From the NCBI GenBank assembly GCA_006176705.1, contig QRFJ01000765.1:682001-746000 (forward strand): a stretch of 64,000 bases of DNA. Reading direction: 5' to 3'. The DNA comes from Cocos nucifera (lineage: Eukaryota; Streptophyta; Magnoliopsida; Arecales; Arecaceae). Positions within the stretch are counted from its first letter, which is position 1. The number at the start of each line of letters is the position of its first letter. A model generated the notes under the pieces. It searched no databases. It was given only the letters and a program-made list of their open reading frames with translations, and was not told where the DNA came from. The position numbers and the translations under genes are program-made. This document shows, piece after piece, positions 21,775-33,338 of the stretch.

Positions 21775-22951
21775 CTAGCCAACAAGAATAGAGTACACAA
21801 GAGAATTAGAGCAAAAAGAAGAGCTTAGAAAAGAAGACATATCTGGAGGGTCTTTTTTATAGAGGAAGCACGTAACAAATTGATGGTGATAGCCATAACA
21901 GAATTTTAAAAGGCCATTCCGACCACTTGAAGTTTGTTATGGAGAGTGGGCTATCATTTATCGTGATTTGCTAGCAGTTGACTATTATTTTCTGAAGTTT
22001 GGACTGAAGGTCGGAGGTTTTCATGCTAGGTAGTGTAGTATTTATGCTAAGATTTGAAACTAGAGATCGATCCAACTAAACTTGAAGGTCGGCTCTTAAG
22101 TTGAGAATGGCATGCTCACAGAGTAGTTTCTGCATTTGAATCTTGATGGAGTTATCTTTGACAGCTTTCAGGAGTTTGGCTACCTTCAAGGTCGGCTAAG
22201 ATCAAGCATAGGTACTTTGGTTTGGAGAATTGAAGGTCGGATAGGAATGGTAGGTTCTGCACTTTAGACTGCAATGGAGATGTTCCAGTCACTCTGATGG
22301 AATTCAGCTAGAACTCAGATCATCCTTACCGGGATGGAGGGACACTGAGTTCCAATGCTTGTAAAGATGCTACTGCCTATCCCAAATTAAGGATCAGACC
22401 CATGTTGAGGATAAGATCCTCTTGCTAACTCAAGTTAATCTGACTGAGGTTCTTGATGTGAAACTGGTAAGATTTACTATCAGCAGAGTGGGGTAGAGGA
22501 GTTCATTCGACACTTAAGGTCGGTTGTTGGTCAAGGTCGGATGGTGCTAAGCTCCCGTATTCATGGGGCAACTATTGCTTATTCTAGGCTGGGAATCAGA
22601 ATCAGTCAGGCGGCAAGTTGTTTCCACTATTCAGGCTCGTCTGGCCAAAGTTCGTAGTGTGGTTACAACAAGATCTGCCATTATCAGGGAGGAGTTGGGA
22701 GGACTTCTGTTGAGGATGTCAGTCGATACATAGGGTCGGACACCCATAGGGGCTACTATCATTCCTAGAATGGATCGTTCTTGAATGAGTCTCTAAGCTC
22801 AGTTGTCTTTGGAGGCCGATCTTCAAGAATTTGCCAAGATCAGGGGATCGACCTGATCGAGGTTTGGATTTGGTCACCATAACTTCAGTTGGCACTATAT
22901 CAAGGTCGGACTTTTGGTTGGACTTTGGTGGGAGATATTTTATCCCCAACA
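21775..22951 (-). repeat. 5' LTR of C, outer piece
   Basis: Continues the piece at 12851-12993. Its first part matches the solo LTR from about 38208 on (shared words AACTGATAGTGATAGCCATAAC-like and the following TTTATA...GGAGCA). It ends ATCCCCAACA, the minus-strand LTR start TGTTGGGGAT. Confidence 0.8.
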
Positions 22952-23536
22952 ATAGTTATAACTAATTAAGATTGAGACCTAAATTAAAATCTTCCTATAA
23001 AATATTAGGTCTAGCAGTCTTCCATCATTGTAGTTGTGCAGGCCCTTCCCGAGATTGATGTTCTCGGCTGGATACAGTGGTTTAGTTGCATCGGAAAGAT
23101 GCAACCACAGCTATTAAGCATAGAAAGTTATGGATTGGAGGAAGGGTTGGAGTCAATATTTTGGATACGATGAGGATATCAATCATGAATCCATTTCGTA
23201 CAAATGGTAGGTCTGACTTAACCAAGGAGTGGAGCAATATTTCGGATATGATGAGCTTCATAAATTAGAGATCATAGTTGGCTGCAACATGTTTAGAAAA
23301 ATATTGAACAAGTGTTGTCTACTCATTGGCTGACTCATCACCAATAACTATTAGATGAGGTGGTAAGCCAATCGATAGTACCACAGCACCGACTAAAAAA
23401 TTTTTGATCATGGAGATTTTCGCTTCTCTTTGAAGAAAGTATAGGGATCTAGAAAATAGTAGGAGTCCTAATTTATTTTTTAAATATTTTTTTAAAGTAA
23501 ATTGATTAAGTCATAATATAAAGTCTATCTAGAAAC
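22952..23536 (+). other. Leader region of J, no gene seen
   Basis: This is 585 bases between the end of C and the gag start. One 60-codon frame (23086-23268) has no domain. I do not recognise the sequence. Its assignment to J is by position only. Confidence 0.4.
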
Positions 23537-24420
23537 TTTGACTCTCTATAGAAAACATGTCTACTTCCATCCTCCTAGCCAGGATTTTAGAAACCAACCG
23601 ATTGACCAGATTCAATTTCAAGGATTGGCTTTGAAACTTAAAAATCATTTTGAGTTTCAAAAAGCTAACCTATGTCTTAGATCAAGACCTTCCCACTCTT
23701 TTAGCCTGTCCGACTACTGATCAGAGAGCATCTCATGAGAAGTAGCTGGACGATGACAATAGGATCAAGTGTTACGTATTGGCGTAGATGTCAAATGAGT
23801 TGCAACACAAACACGAGAACATGAAGACTACCAGTCAGATGCTAGCTCACCTACAAGAGTTGTATAGTGAGCAGAGCCGCGCAATGCATTACGAAGTATC
23901 CAAGCGACTCTTCAAAATGTAGATGCGTGATGGGCAATTGGCTCATGATTATTGCTTGTTGATGATCAAGAACTTAGAGGAGCTTAAGAAGCTCAGAATG
24001 TCCATGAACAAAGACTTGCAGATTGATCTAATTTTGTAGTTCTTAACTGATTCATATGGGCAGTTTATAGTAAACTTCCATATGAATAAGATCCAATGCA
24101 CCTTAGCTGAGTTGACGAACATGCTGGTGACTACTGAGGGCACCTTGAAGAGTTCAAGAGGCTTGGTACTTGCTGTGGAGCAAACTTCTTTCAAGAGAAA
24201 GTTTTTTCGGAAGAAGAAGAAGTTCGCGAAGAAGCAGAAGACCATGGAAAAGAAGAAGGAGAAGAAGGCGGAACCGAAGAAAAAGGCTATGGAGAAGTGA
24301 AAGTGTTTCCACTGTAACTTCGACGGCCATTGAAAGCAAAACTACCATGCTTACTTGACTGCCAAAAAAATAAGAGGAAAAGAGGACCTTTTGAAGGTAT
24401 ACTCCTCATTGAGACGAACC
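23537..24420 (+). pseudogene. copia gag pseudogene (J)
   Basis: The N-terminal part reads FNFKDWL and LTYVLDQ. The centre has NELQHKHENMKTTSQMLAHL and EVSKRLFKM, the copia gag (UBN2-type) domain. Then LEELKKL, IQCTLAELTNML and a Lys-rich stretch with KKKKFAKKQK. The zinc knuckle at 24304-24345 reads CFHCNFDGH with the final Cys changed to Tyr. Stops replace Trp and Gln codons at several places, including inside the knuckle. Confidence 0.85.
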
Positions 24421-27400
24421 TAATGATTTCTTCTACATCCAATTAGGTGCTTGACTCTAGATCTAGTGCTCATCTATGCTTTTTTTGCAGGATCTTGAGG
24501 ATAGCAAGAGGCTGAGGGACGGCGAGATGATCCTATGCATCGAAAATGGAGCAAAGGTTATTGCTATGGCCGTGAGAATGTACCCTCTATGATTACCATC
24601 AAGAATCATTTTAGAACTTAGAAACTATTATTATGTACCTGCTACGAGCAGGAATATAATTTCTATCTCCTTTTTGACATAGAAAGTATATGTAATTAGT
24701 TTTCATAAGGACCACTATATTATTCTTTATGAAAGTAATAAAATTGAAAGTAGTTTTCTTATTAACAATCTTTATCAATTGCATGTTGATGTACTTGTAA
24801 ATTATATCGAGCAAAGTGTAAATGCTATAGGAACTAAACGACCTAAAGATAGTATAAACAAAAAGTACTTGTGGCATCTAAGGCTAGGTCATATAGTAGA
24901 TAATAAGATTAACAAATTGAAGAAAATCAAACTAATGGATCCATTGACTTTCGAGTTATATTCGATTTGTAAATCATGCTTTAAAGATAAAATGACCAAG
25001 CTATCCTTTGTGAGACATGGGAAAAGGACCATAGAGTTACTTGCTTTGGTGCATATAGATGTCTACCCATTTAATATACCGACTAAAGATGGTTTTGTCT
25101 ACTTTATTACCTTCAACAATGATTTTTCTCGGTATAAATATGTGTACCTTATGTGTAAGAAGTCCAAGGCCTTTAAAAATTTTAAAAAATTTAGACATGA
25201 AATAGAAAAATAGATCAAAAAGTCTATTAAGATTCTTCGATCAGATCGAGAAGGTGAATATCTTAGTAGAAAATTTCTGAACTATCTTGAGTATGGCATA
25301 GTCTCATAGTGGACTCCGTCTGGAATGTCTTAACTCAATAGGATTTTAAAATGGAGAAATCGGATCCTATTAGATATGGTCCATTCTATGATGAGCTTTA
25401 CAAATTTTTTCGATTTTTTTTGGGGGGCATATATAGACTTTTAACAGCCATTTATGTACTGAATAGGGTTCCTTCTAAAATCATTCTTACCACACCATAT
25501 GAGATGTGGCATGGTAAGAAACCAAGTCTAAGTCATCTCAAGATTTAGGATTGTCTGGCTCATGTCAAAAGACAATCGACAGATAAGTTAGAATCTAGGT
25601 CCCTTAGAGCTTGATTCATCGAATATCCTAAGGAGTCATTAGGATATTATTTTAATCTTTTAGAAGACCATAATATGATTGTAAGTAGACATGCTATTTT
25701 TCTTAAAAATTAGTTTATTCAAGATGGAGGCATTGAAAGATAGATCAAGCTCAAAGAGAAAGTCTCTGAAGAGCAACGATCCAAGAAACCTAAGGAACTA
25801 GTTCAATCTGAGCTGATCCACACACTTTCTCCTCCACCTCATAAGTCTAGTAGAGTTTTCTATCCTTCTGAAAAATACTTAAGTATTATTTTTGAGAATG
25901 TAGAGAAAACATTCCTCATAGAAAATAGCACTCATGGAGATGACCCCAAAACCTATGACGAGGCTATATCAAATATTGACTCCGAGAAATAGCAAGAGGC
26001 AATAAAGTCAGAAATTGACTCAATATGCTCGAACAAAGTTTGAACCTTGGTAGATCCATCTAAAGATATTATACCTATTAAGTGTAATTGGATCTTCAAG
26101 AGAAAGATCGATGCAGATAAGAATATAGAGACTTTCAAAGCTAGGTTAGTGACGAAAGGATATAGTCAGTGCGAAGGCATTGACTATCAAGATACCTTCT
26201 CGCTAGTGGCCATGCTTAAATTCATCTACATATTGCTTACCATTGCAGCATATTTTGATTACAAAATATGATAAATAGATGTGAAAATGATATTTTTAAA
26301 TGGATATATTGAGAAAGATATCTATATGGAATAGTCGCTAGGTTTCACCTTCAGTGATAGTGGTCATAAAGTTTGCAAACTATAAAGATCCATCTATAGA
26401 CTTAAGAAAGCATCTCGGAGCTAGAATGCTTATTTCAATGATGTGATCAAATCATTTGATTTCATCAAGAATGAGAAAGAGCCATGTATCTTCAAGAAGA
26501 TCGGTGGGAGTGCTGTTGTCTTCCTCGTATTATATATGGATGACATCTTTCTATCTGGGATTGATATTTTCATGTTGACCTCAGTCAAGGTTTGATTGTT
26601 TAAAAAGTTTTCTATGAATGACCTAGGTGAGGCATCATTTATTTTAGGGATCAAGGTTTATAGAGATAGATCGAGGAGAATGCTAGGTTTATCATAGAAG
26701 ATATACATTAAGGAGGTGCTGAAGATGTTCAGCATGGAGAACTCCAAGAGGGATCTTCTACCCTTTAGACATGGTATTCATCTCTCCAAAAAAATGTGCC
26801 CCAACATATCTAAAGAGATCAAATGCATGAGCAAGATCCCTTATACTTTGGTAATAGGGAGCCTTATGTATGCCATGCTTTGTACATGATTTGATATCAC
26901 CCATGCTGTGAGTGTTACAAGCAAGTATTAGTTGAATCTAGACGAAAAGTACTGGACTTCTGTGAAATATATCCTTAAGTACTTAAAAAGGACTAAGGAT
27001 ATATTTCTGATCTTTGGTAATAGAGAACTCCAAGTATCGGAGTATACTGATTCAGACTTTATGTCTAATATTGATGACTGAACATCAATATCAGGAAGCC
27101 TATTTTTGTGCAATGGTGGCATGATGAGCTAGAAAGATTTCAAGCAGACAATGATAGTAGACTCCACCATAAAAGCAGAGTACATCGCTGCCTCAAAAGC
27201 TGTAAAAAAGACATTCTGGTTCAAAAAATTTATTACAGAGCTTGGAGTGATGCCATCTAATGATGTCCTTCTATACTACGACAACAACGGCATCATATCT
27301 TTAACTAAAGAGCCGAGGTCTCATCAGAAATCTAAGCATATTGAGCAGTGGTTCCATCTCATCCGTGATTACTTCAAGAAGGGATACATCGAGGTGAAGA

Positions 27401-27456
27401 GAGTTGACACCATGGACAATACGGCTGACCCACTAATGAAGCTTTTGAGCCAATAA
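24421..27456 (+). pseudogene. copia pol pseudogene (J)
   Basis: Protease: the active-site region near 24445 is degraded. The pre-integrase motif LWHLRLGHI lies near 24865. In integrase the first Asp (HIDVYP) and second Asp (RSDREGEY) are visible, but the region of the catalytic Glu (normally in NGVSERRN) is rearranged. Reverse transcriptase starts CNWIFKRK near 26080; the catalytic box reads YMDD near 26537. RNase H, open at 27151-27456, has IKAEYIAASKA and YYDNNGIISL and ends with TADPLMKLL. At least 15 stops and several frameshifts; not functional. Confidence 0.88.
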
Positions 27457-27516
27457 AAGACTGAAGCCTACCTTAAGAAGATGAAACTTAGATTTGTAGT
27501 CAATTGGCTTTAGGTC

Positions 27517-27527
27517 AAGTGAAAGTT
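27517..27527 (+). other. Polypurine tract of J
   Basis: AAGTGAAAGTT just before the LTR start TGTTAGATG. Weak compared with the usual AAGTGGGAGA, consistent with decay. Confidence 0.55.
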
Positions 27528-29844
27528 TGTTAGATGTATGCCCTAGAAGCCAAATTGATCGATACTTGTAATACATTCTAAGAACATAATTTATAATTTA
27601 ACTTATTATTAATAAAATTTGGATTATTCTTTCAATCATATCTATGTATTATGTGTCTGTGATTCATCCATTGGATTAGTGGGTATGATGACACATATTC
27701 TCAAGAGTTGAAAATTTGAGATATGTATTATCATAATTAACTCATAAATTGCTCATGATTGTAGGATTATCATAAGGATGGTGATTGATCCAGAAGATTG
27801 ATGTATGATTGCTTTCTTAGAATAGATGAGTCTTGAATCTATAGTATGGAGACACCAGAGCAAAAGCACAGATGCTTGTTAAGGACAAGGATACTGAGCG
27901 TGATCAACTTCGAGTAGTCATAAGAAAGTCTATCTTCTCATCGATGACTCGCTCAATGCTACAGTTGTATATTTGGTTCTTTGACCTAAGGTGCATCGGT
28001 AGTTCATGTTGAGACTATGATAGTTTGACTACATCATAACTCAATCTCATAGCCATTTGAAATCTTTAGGTGTATGTTGACTATAGCATGTTCATTGTAG
28101 AAATTTGATCGCACCAAGATGAAATCTATCAACCTCGATAGAGTAGTCCTATAATGATCATGAGATTGAGTTCTAAAGTCCATAGCTATGGCTGTGTGAA
28201 ATAATAAAAATGAATTTCTATTAGGGGTTCACATTAGACTCGGATATAATAATTCAATCATATGATAGGTATTGGATTTGATGAGTTAATCTTAACCTAG
28301 ATCCTATCGAAACTCATGATAGAAGAATCCAATCACATGATGCTACACTGTAAGGTTCTTTTTCAGTTCTGATGGATTGCCACTACATACTGCTAAGTGT
28401 CATTGATGGATTATGAGATCAATTAGAATTATCTCAATGATCGATAATTCTAATTGGGTGAATCAGAAAGAGTTTTAGTCCATCAAAAGATGTTTTGATG
28501 ATGTCATTGATGGAGATCATGACATGTTCCATTACCATAAAAAATTAAACCTATGGGTTCACACAAATAAGAATTTGGGTCTAGATGTTTTCAATTAGAC
28601 TCACGTAGTCTGATTGATTTGAATTTGATCCAATTAAGTACAAAAAAATCATGCAAGCACATGATTAGACCTAATTTTCTTCTATATTGGATTTTTTGAT
28701 TGATTTAGACTCAGTCAAATTGAATTTGGCTTATCTAGAAGCCCTGTATGGGTTTGTCCTAAATAGATAGGATCTTGTCCTAATTAGATTAGGGCCATCT
28801 CCTAATCTTCTTTATGGATAAGCATGAGGAGGCACCAACATGAGGGGGTGCCAAGTGTTGGTGCCTCCTCTCATGTTGACTTGGTCCTGTGCATAAGAAG
28901 GGAGTGCATGCCCCATATTTTTCTCCTTAGGGCATGCACTCAATATTCTTGGAGAGAGAACCCCAGGGGTGCATGCCCACTTCCTTCCTAGCGTGTGCCC
29001 ACTAAAGGATAAGGATGAGGAGATTGTGGAGGTTGTTGGCTCGTTTGAAATAGTTTGAATGAGTCAACATGGAGTTTGAATTAGTTCAAACTCTAGGGAG
29101 AATATTTTCTTGCACCAACCACCTTATCAGATAAGGTGGTGCACATCTAGGAAGCATTTTATGCGATAAAAGGCTACGAGAAAAAGAGTAGGGTGCCACT
29201 TCTCATTCTAGAGTCCTTTTGCTGTAAGTAATTTGACCTGGTGAATTACTTAAAGCCCTAGGACTCTAAGTCTCCAACTTTTCTATAAATAGGATACTAG
29301 GCCAAAGGGTTTGGCCATTCTAGTCACCCACTATGAAGCCCTACCTCTCCTCCATGCCTCCTCGCTCCTCCTCTAGATTCTCCCTCTCTCTTTCTCTCTC
29401 ATGCCCAGGTGTTGGGCTGATCGTAGCTTTGAGAGTCGAAGTACTGTCCGTGCAAGAAGAAGATGAAGGAGATTCTGATCGTGTGTTGATCAAAGTACTG
29501 TCGGAGATCTGATCGAAGGAAAAAGAAGAAGATCCAGATTTGATTTTCAAAAATCAGTTCAAGTAAAGAGAAGACCTCCAAATCTGATTCGAGTGGATAC
29601 CGATAGAGGTCGGGTGCGTATGTGGCTAGAAGTGAACCTCTACCTCAGAATCAAATTTAGATCATCGCAGCAAGTAGATTGTCTACCTGCAACAGGTTGT
29701 ATTTCTAATACCCATTGCATGTTTTTTTTTCTAGATTTATAAAATCAGATTTAAGAACCCTTAGATTAGATCATATCAGTAAATTTTTTTAAAATTCTAT
29801 TGCATTAGATCTGATCTGCTCGAGGCGATCTAAGAGAACCTTCA
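27528..29844 (+). repeat. 3' LTR of J
   Basis: Starts TGTTAGATGTATGCCC and ends GAACCTTCA, the same type of end as the LTR of E (GTTCCTTCA). Length 2.3 kb. It contains two neighbouring perfect-stem hairpins (28826-28870 and 28902-28941), a TATA box at 29283-29293 and a CT-rich stretch at about 29345-29400. The right end is inferred from the E comparison, since no second J LTR is in view. Confidence 0.7.
29283..29293 (+). promoter_or_regulatory. TATA box in the LTR of J
   Basis: CTATAAATAGG, a consensus plant TATA box, about 560 bases before the LTR end. Confidence 0.6.
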
Positions 29845-29984
29845 ACTATAATATTCTGCTTATTTTTTTCTTATAATCACTTTTATACATGCTATAAATA
29901 TTTAATACACACTCAAACAAATCCTAAAAAATTAAGTAGAATATTTACACCATATTTTATCTCTTTCAAATATATTACTTCCCA

Positions 29985-31000
29985 ATCAAATCCTTCACTA
30001 TTTATGCATCATCAGGCCAGCATCACATTATATCTTTTCCTTTTTGTCGATGATATCATTCTCATAAGCAATAATAACCTTGCTCTTTGCAAGCTCATAA
30101 TTGAATTTGTTAATTTATTTAAGATGAAGAAAATGAGCTAATTGTCATACTTTCTTGGCATCCAAGGAGATCAATCAAGTGATGAAATCTTCCTATATCA
30201 ATCCAAACACATCCTAGACTTGTTACAATGCACCAAGATGTTTGGCTGCAAACCATGTTCTAATCCTTACTCTATTGAAAAGATGGGCTATACGGATGGC
30301 CCTCTTCTTCATGATCCTTCATTTATTAAAGTATTTTAGAGCCCTCCAATGTGCAACTTTAACATGATTAGATATTGCTTTCTTAGTCAATCAAATTTAT
30401 GAAATTTAAACATCCAATAAAGGAACATATGATAGTAGTTAAATATATACTTTGATTTCTCAAAGACATCGTCAACTTTGGACATCAGTTATGATCGGGC
30501 CTATTAAATCTCACTATTTACTTGGATGCAGATTAGGTTGACAGTTTGTTGATAAACACTCTACAAGTGATTTTTGTGCTTTTTTTGGGACCTAACACTA
30601 TTTCTTGGAGGTTGAAAAGCAAACAATAATTGCTCGATAATCTATCTAAGTGGAGTATCTATGGCTTGCCCAAACAATCACCAAATTATAATAAGTACCC
30701 TCTCTCTTGCATAAATTGTATATTTCTCTCCACTCTATTCCTTTAATCTAGTGTGACAACATCTTTCCATCTCTCTCATCTCAATCCTATTTTTCATCAA
30801 AGAACTAAATATATCAAGATCGACTATCACCATGCCCGAGAATTGGTTAGTCATGAGCTTTTAGATGTCAAATTTTTCTCTTCTGTAGATCAAGTTGTTG
30901 ACATTTTCACTCCAAGTGCATTCAGTTTCTACAGTCCAAGTTTTATATTCAATCGAATGCTTAGCTTGAGAGGAGATAATATTAAAATTCTTTTTTTGAA
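29985..31000 (+). pseudogene. copia RT-RNase H pseudogene (K)
   Basis: The reverse-transcriptase part reads SLFMHHQASITLYLFLFVDDI, with the catalytic box FVDD, then LSYFLGIQ, YQSKHILDLLQ and KPCSNP. After frameshifts the RNase H part shows EYLWLAQTI, a start of the CDN motif and RTKYIKIDYHHARE, then VDQVVDIFT and LSLRGD, which normally abuts the polypurine tract. Stops throughout. Confidence 0.8.
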
Positions 31001-31148
31001 TTCAAATTATTGATGTGATCTACTCCTTATTTTTCTTCTACTTTCTCTCTACTTATGCTCAAATTCAAATTATGAATCTGAATTGTTTCTCCTTATTCTT
31101 CTCCTATAATCACTCAAACAATACACAAGCAAATCCCAATCAATCAAG

Positions 31149-31753
31149 TAGGGATGCAAATGGGTCAGGTCAAACTGCATCATAAGTGACCCTGACTCGA
31201 CAAAGTTCGTTGATCAAGTCCTAATATTGGATGCAGACCCAACCCAATAGAAGATTGGGTCCGATCAGGTCAGGTCTGCAAATAATTTTCGATCCACTAT
31301 GTCATTCGGGTCTGGTGGATCCATTATAACCGATCCCCAATCCAAAAATTTTTGGTCTGGATTGAATCTAGATCAAACATAGCCAACTACGTTTTGATTA
31401 CCAAATAAACAACTACTATTAACCATACAAAATGCATAATAAACAATACTGCTCTCAAAATATATTAGGATATAAAAATTATTTTAAACCTACCTTTATG
31501 TTAAAGATGTTATTCATAGAAGTCTTAAATTACAACTTAGAGGCTCAAATAGGTTTGGGACCTAATGATATATCAAGTTTAGGTTGGGTCAGGTAAAGTA
31601 CTAATTTAGCAAATCCAAATCCGACCTGGAAAATAAAATAAGTCTAATTTTAGAACCTGACTCGACCTCATGGATCCTTTAAAATGGGTCAGATTGGATC
31701 TAAGTAGATTAGTTGGGTCCAGTCATGAGTTAACCAACCCATTCGCAACCTTA
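31149..31753. mobile_element. hAT-like non-autonomous element (MITE)
   Basis: Ends are TAGGGATGCAAATGGGT and, inverted, TAAGGTTGCGAATGGGT (14 of 17 match). Flanking 8-mers are CAATCAAG and TGATTAAG, a decayed 8-bp target duplication as made by hAT transposases. The interior is full of GGGTC/GACCC words with no frame. The other LTR of K (about 29930-29950, ATTAAGTAG) looks like the empty site. Confidence 0.6.
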
Positions 31754-32453
31754 TGATTAAGTAGGATTTATCCATTATATTGTATCTCTTTCACATTTGC
31801 CTAGCTTATCTGTAATTAACTTAATATAGTTTAAAAAAATAATATGTGGTATATTATTAATTAATTAATTAATTATATAGTTATTTGTTTACTCTTTTTA
31901 TAAATATTATTTTTAAAAGATCTTGCACAAATCATGTAACTAACTCCAACAGCCAAAAGGTGTTTGAAACCTTGCACAAAAGCGGCAGAGGAGAAAGTGG
32001 ACTACACATCCTTAGGGCACGACTAAAATATCTTTTATTTTTATGTGAATAAGCTAGATGACTTTTAGGAGAAGAAAAATGCCAATCTCAGAAACAATCA
32101 AGCCTAGCACATGTCTAGGATTAGAATTTATATGTCATGACCTAACCTACCAAATCTACTCACAATTGACTCGGTCTAAATCGATTTAGCTTTGGCATAA
32201 ATGAATATGGGTTGTAAATGGATCAATTCTACATAATTGATTTATTAAAATTATTGAATTTAGATTTAGATTCCCAACATGTTTAACCTATGCTGACCCA
32301 TTTTAATAGATGTGTTGGTTCATGACATGATCCATTTAACCTATCTAAAACCTAATTAACTCATTTAAGATCCACTTAACTTTTTTAAATGAACCAACCC
32401 ATTTATAATTAATTTATATCACTCAGGTAGGTTATTTGTGTTAAAAAAAAAAA
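31754..32453. other. Unassigned AT-rich stretch
   Basis: Contains the end of K, an (AATT)n run at about 31857-31876, and a region at 32143-32434 bounded by the inverted words TAACCTACC and GGTAGGTTA. That region is rich in AACCCATTT-type words, like the hAT-like element to its left, so it may be a second, older copy. No gene. Confidence 0.4.
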
Positions 32454-32918
32454 GCTATGGATTAAGGCTAATGTGGGTAAAAGAAATAAACAAGATAAAA
32501 TAAAAGCAAAAATAATAAAGAAAATAAGAGTTTAGAAACACTTATGAAGAAAATTGAGGCGTGGAAGGACCATTGTCCTTAAAGCTGATTTCACACCCAC
32601 AGAGTAGATTACTCGGTGCAAGTTGGTTTATACATGTCCGACCTCCAGGATTACTCAGTTTATTCTTATCAAGTGTGCACACACAATGATAGCAAGACCA
32701 AGCCTTAAATTTTGATTACTCAATAAAAGAAATGATATTTTCTTTGAAACTATAGTTTAGATGAGGAAAGGAGGCTTGTGACTTGCAAGATTGTATATGT
32801 AAAACTTTGGTAAAAGATGGCTTATATAGAGGGAAGAAAGTAGCTGTTAGCACCATAAATTTTTGAATATAAATGAATTAAAACCCAATTTTCATTTTAC
32901 TAAAATGTAGAATGTTTT
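32454..32918 (-). repeat. 3' LTR of G, outer piece
   Basis: Has a TATA box on the minus strand (32819-32831, CTCTATATAAGCC) and a less AT-rich R/U5-like stretch with GGTCGGACATG and GAGTAATC words. The left border at the A-run near 32454 is a guess. Confidence 0.5.
32819..32831 (-). promoter_or_regulatory. TATA box in the LTR of G
   Basis: CTCTATATAAGCC on the minus strand, in the expected place before the transcribed part of the LTR. Confidence 0.5.
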
Positions 32919-33089
32919 TGTAAGCAAAATATCCCAGCAAATTTGGAACGCTAAAGTAATATTCCAGCAAATTTGGAATGCTAGCATGATATCTCAGTAA
33001 GTTTGGAATGCTAGAATAATATCCTATCATCAGTACAAGAATATATATATGACACATTCTTTCCTCTCAATCTTTTTTTATAGTATACA
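32919..33089 (+). repeat. 5' LTR of H (short)
   Basis: Starts TGTAAGCAAAATATCCC and ends TAGTATACA. It has about 3.5 units of the 30-bp repeat, against eight in the 3' LTR. Confidence 0.8.
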
Positions 33090-33103
33090 TGGTATCAGAG
33101 CCC
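33090..33103 (+). other. Primer-binding site of H
   Basis: TGGTATCAGAGCCC directly follows the LTR. It is the canonical copia site complementary to initiator tRNA-Met. Confidence 0.9.
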
Positions 33104-33147
33104 ATAATATCTGCTTAGTTTTTTTTCCTCCACTACAAGTTATCATC

Positions 33148-33289
33148 TACTTGGAGAATAGTGTACTCAGTTTTCTCTCTATTGCATCGCTGAAGCTTTG
33201 TCAGAACATTATTCCTCTACTTGAATAATAGTGTAATCAGTTTTCTCTCTATCGCATCTCTAAAGCTCTATCAGGACACTATTCTTCTC
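33148..33289 (+). repeat. 70-bp tandem duplication in the leader of H
   Basis: Two imperfect copies share CAGTTTTCTCTCTAT and GCATC plus AAAGCT/GAAGCT words, 70 bases apart, between the primer site and gag. Confidence 0.75.
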
Positions 33290-33338
33290 CATTCCTCAAG
33301 ATTTGACTAGCTCCGCCAAGTCACTTATTTGTACTGAG

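Larger units (their letters stand above)
9327..22951 (-). mobile_element. Element C: Ty3/gypsy (Tat-like) retrotransposon, split by B
   Basis: Minus-strand order is 5' LTR (21775-22951 plus 12851-12993), primer site, gag, protease, reverse transcriptase and the start of RNase H, where CACTA I cuts it at 9327. The rest, including integrase and the 3' LTR, would lie left of the window. Frames are badly broken. A solo LTR of the same type at 38060-39593 supports the LTR limits. The right flank after 22951 is the leader of copia J. Confidence 0.85.
22952..29844 (+). mobile_element. Element J: long-LTR Ty1/copia, 5' LTR off-window
   Basis: Plus-strand order is leader, gag, protease, integrase, RT, RNase H, polypurine tract and 3' LTR, which is the copia order. 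C inserted into the leader region, so the 5' LTR must lie left of C. Many stops and frameshifts. It is similar in gag and pol style to D and E. Exact copia lineage not assigned. Confidence 0.85.
29845..31800 (+). mobile_element. Element K: decayed copia relic
   Basis: An RT/RNase H remnant lies between two similar AT-rich flanks: 29855-29975 and the split stretch 31080-31148 plus 31762-31800. The flanks share words such as CTTATAATCAC/CCTATAATCAC, CAAACAA, and TATCTCTTTCA. I read the flanks as K's LTRs, with J in the left one and a hAT-like element in the right one. Most of the interior is missing. Confidence 0.55.

Noticed and set aside
22952..23536. A possible host-gene fragment (frame 23086-23268)
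   Set aside because: I could recognise no domain in any frame, and position suggests the leader of J. Left as unassigned.
24082..24358. Alternative Lys/Arg- or Leu-rich frames over the Lys-rich part of the J gag
   Set aside because: They are frame shadows of the GAAGAAG-rich gag segment.
32143..32434. A second hAT-like element bounded by TAACCTACC/GGTAGGTTA
   Set aside because: Only a 9-base inverted pair and loose word similarity; no target duplication could be seen. Mentioned only within the unassigned stretch.
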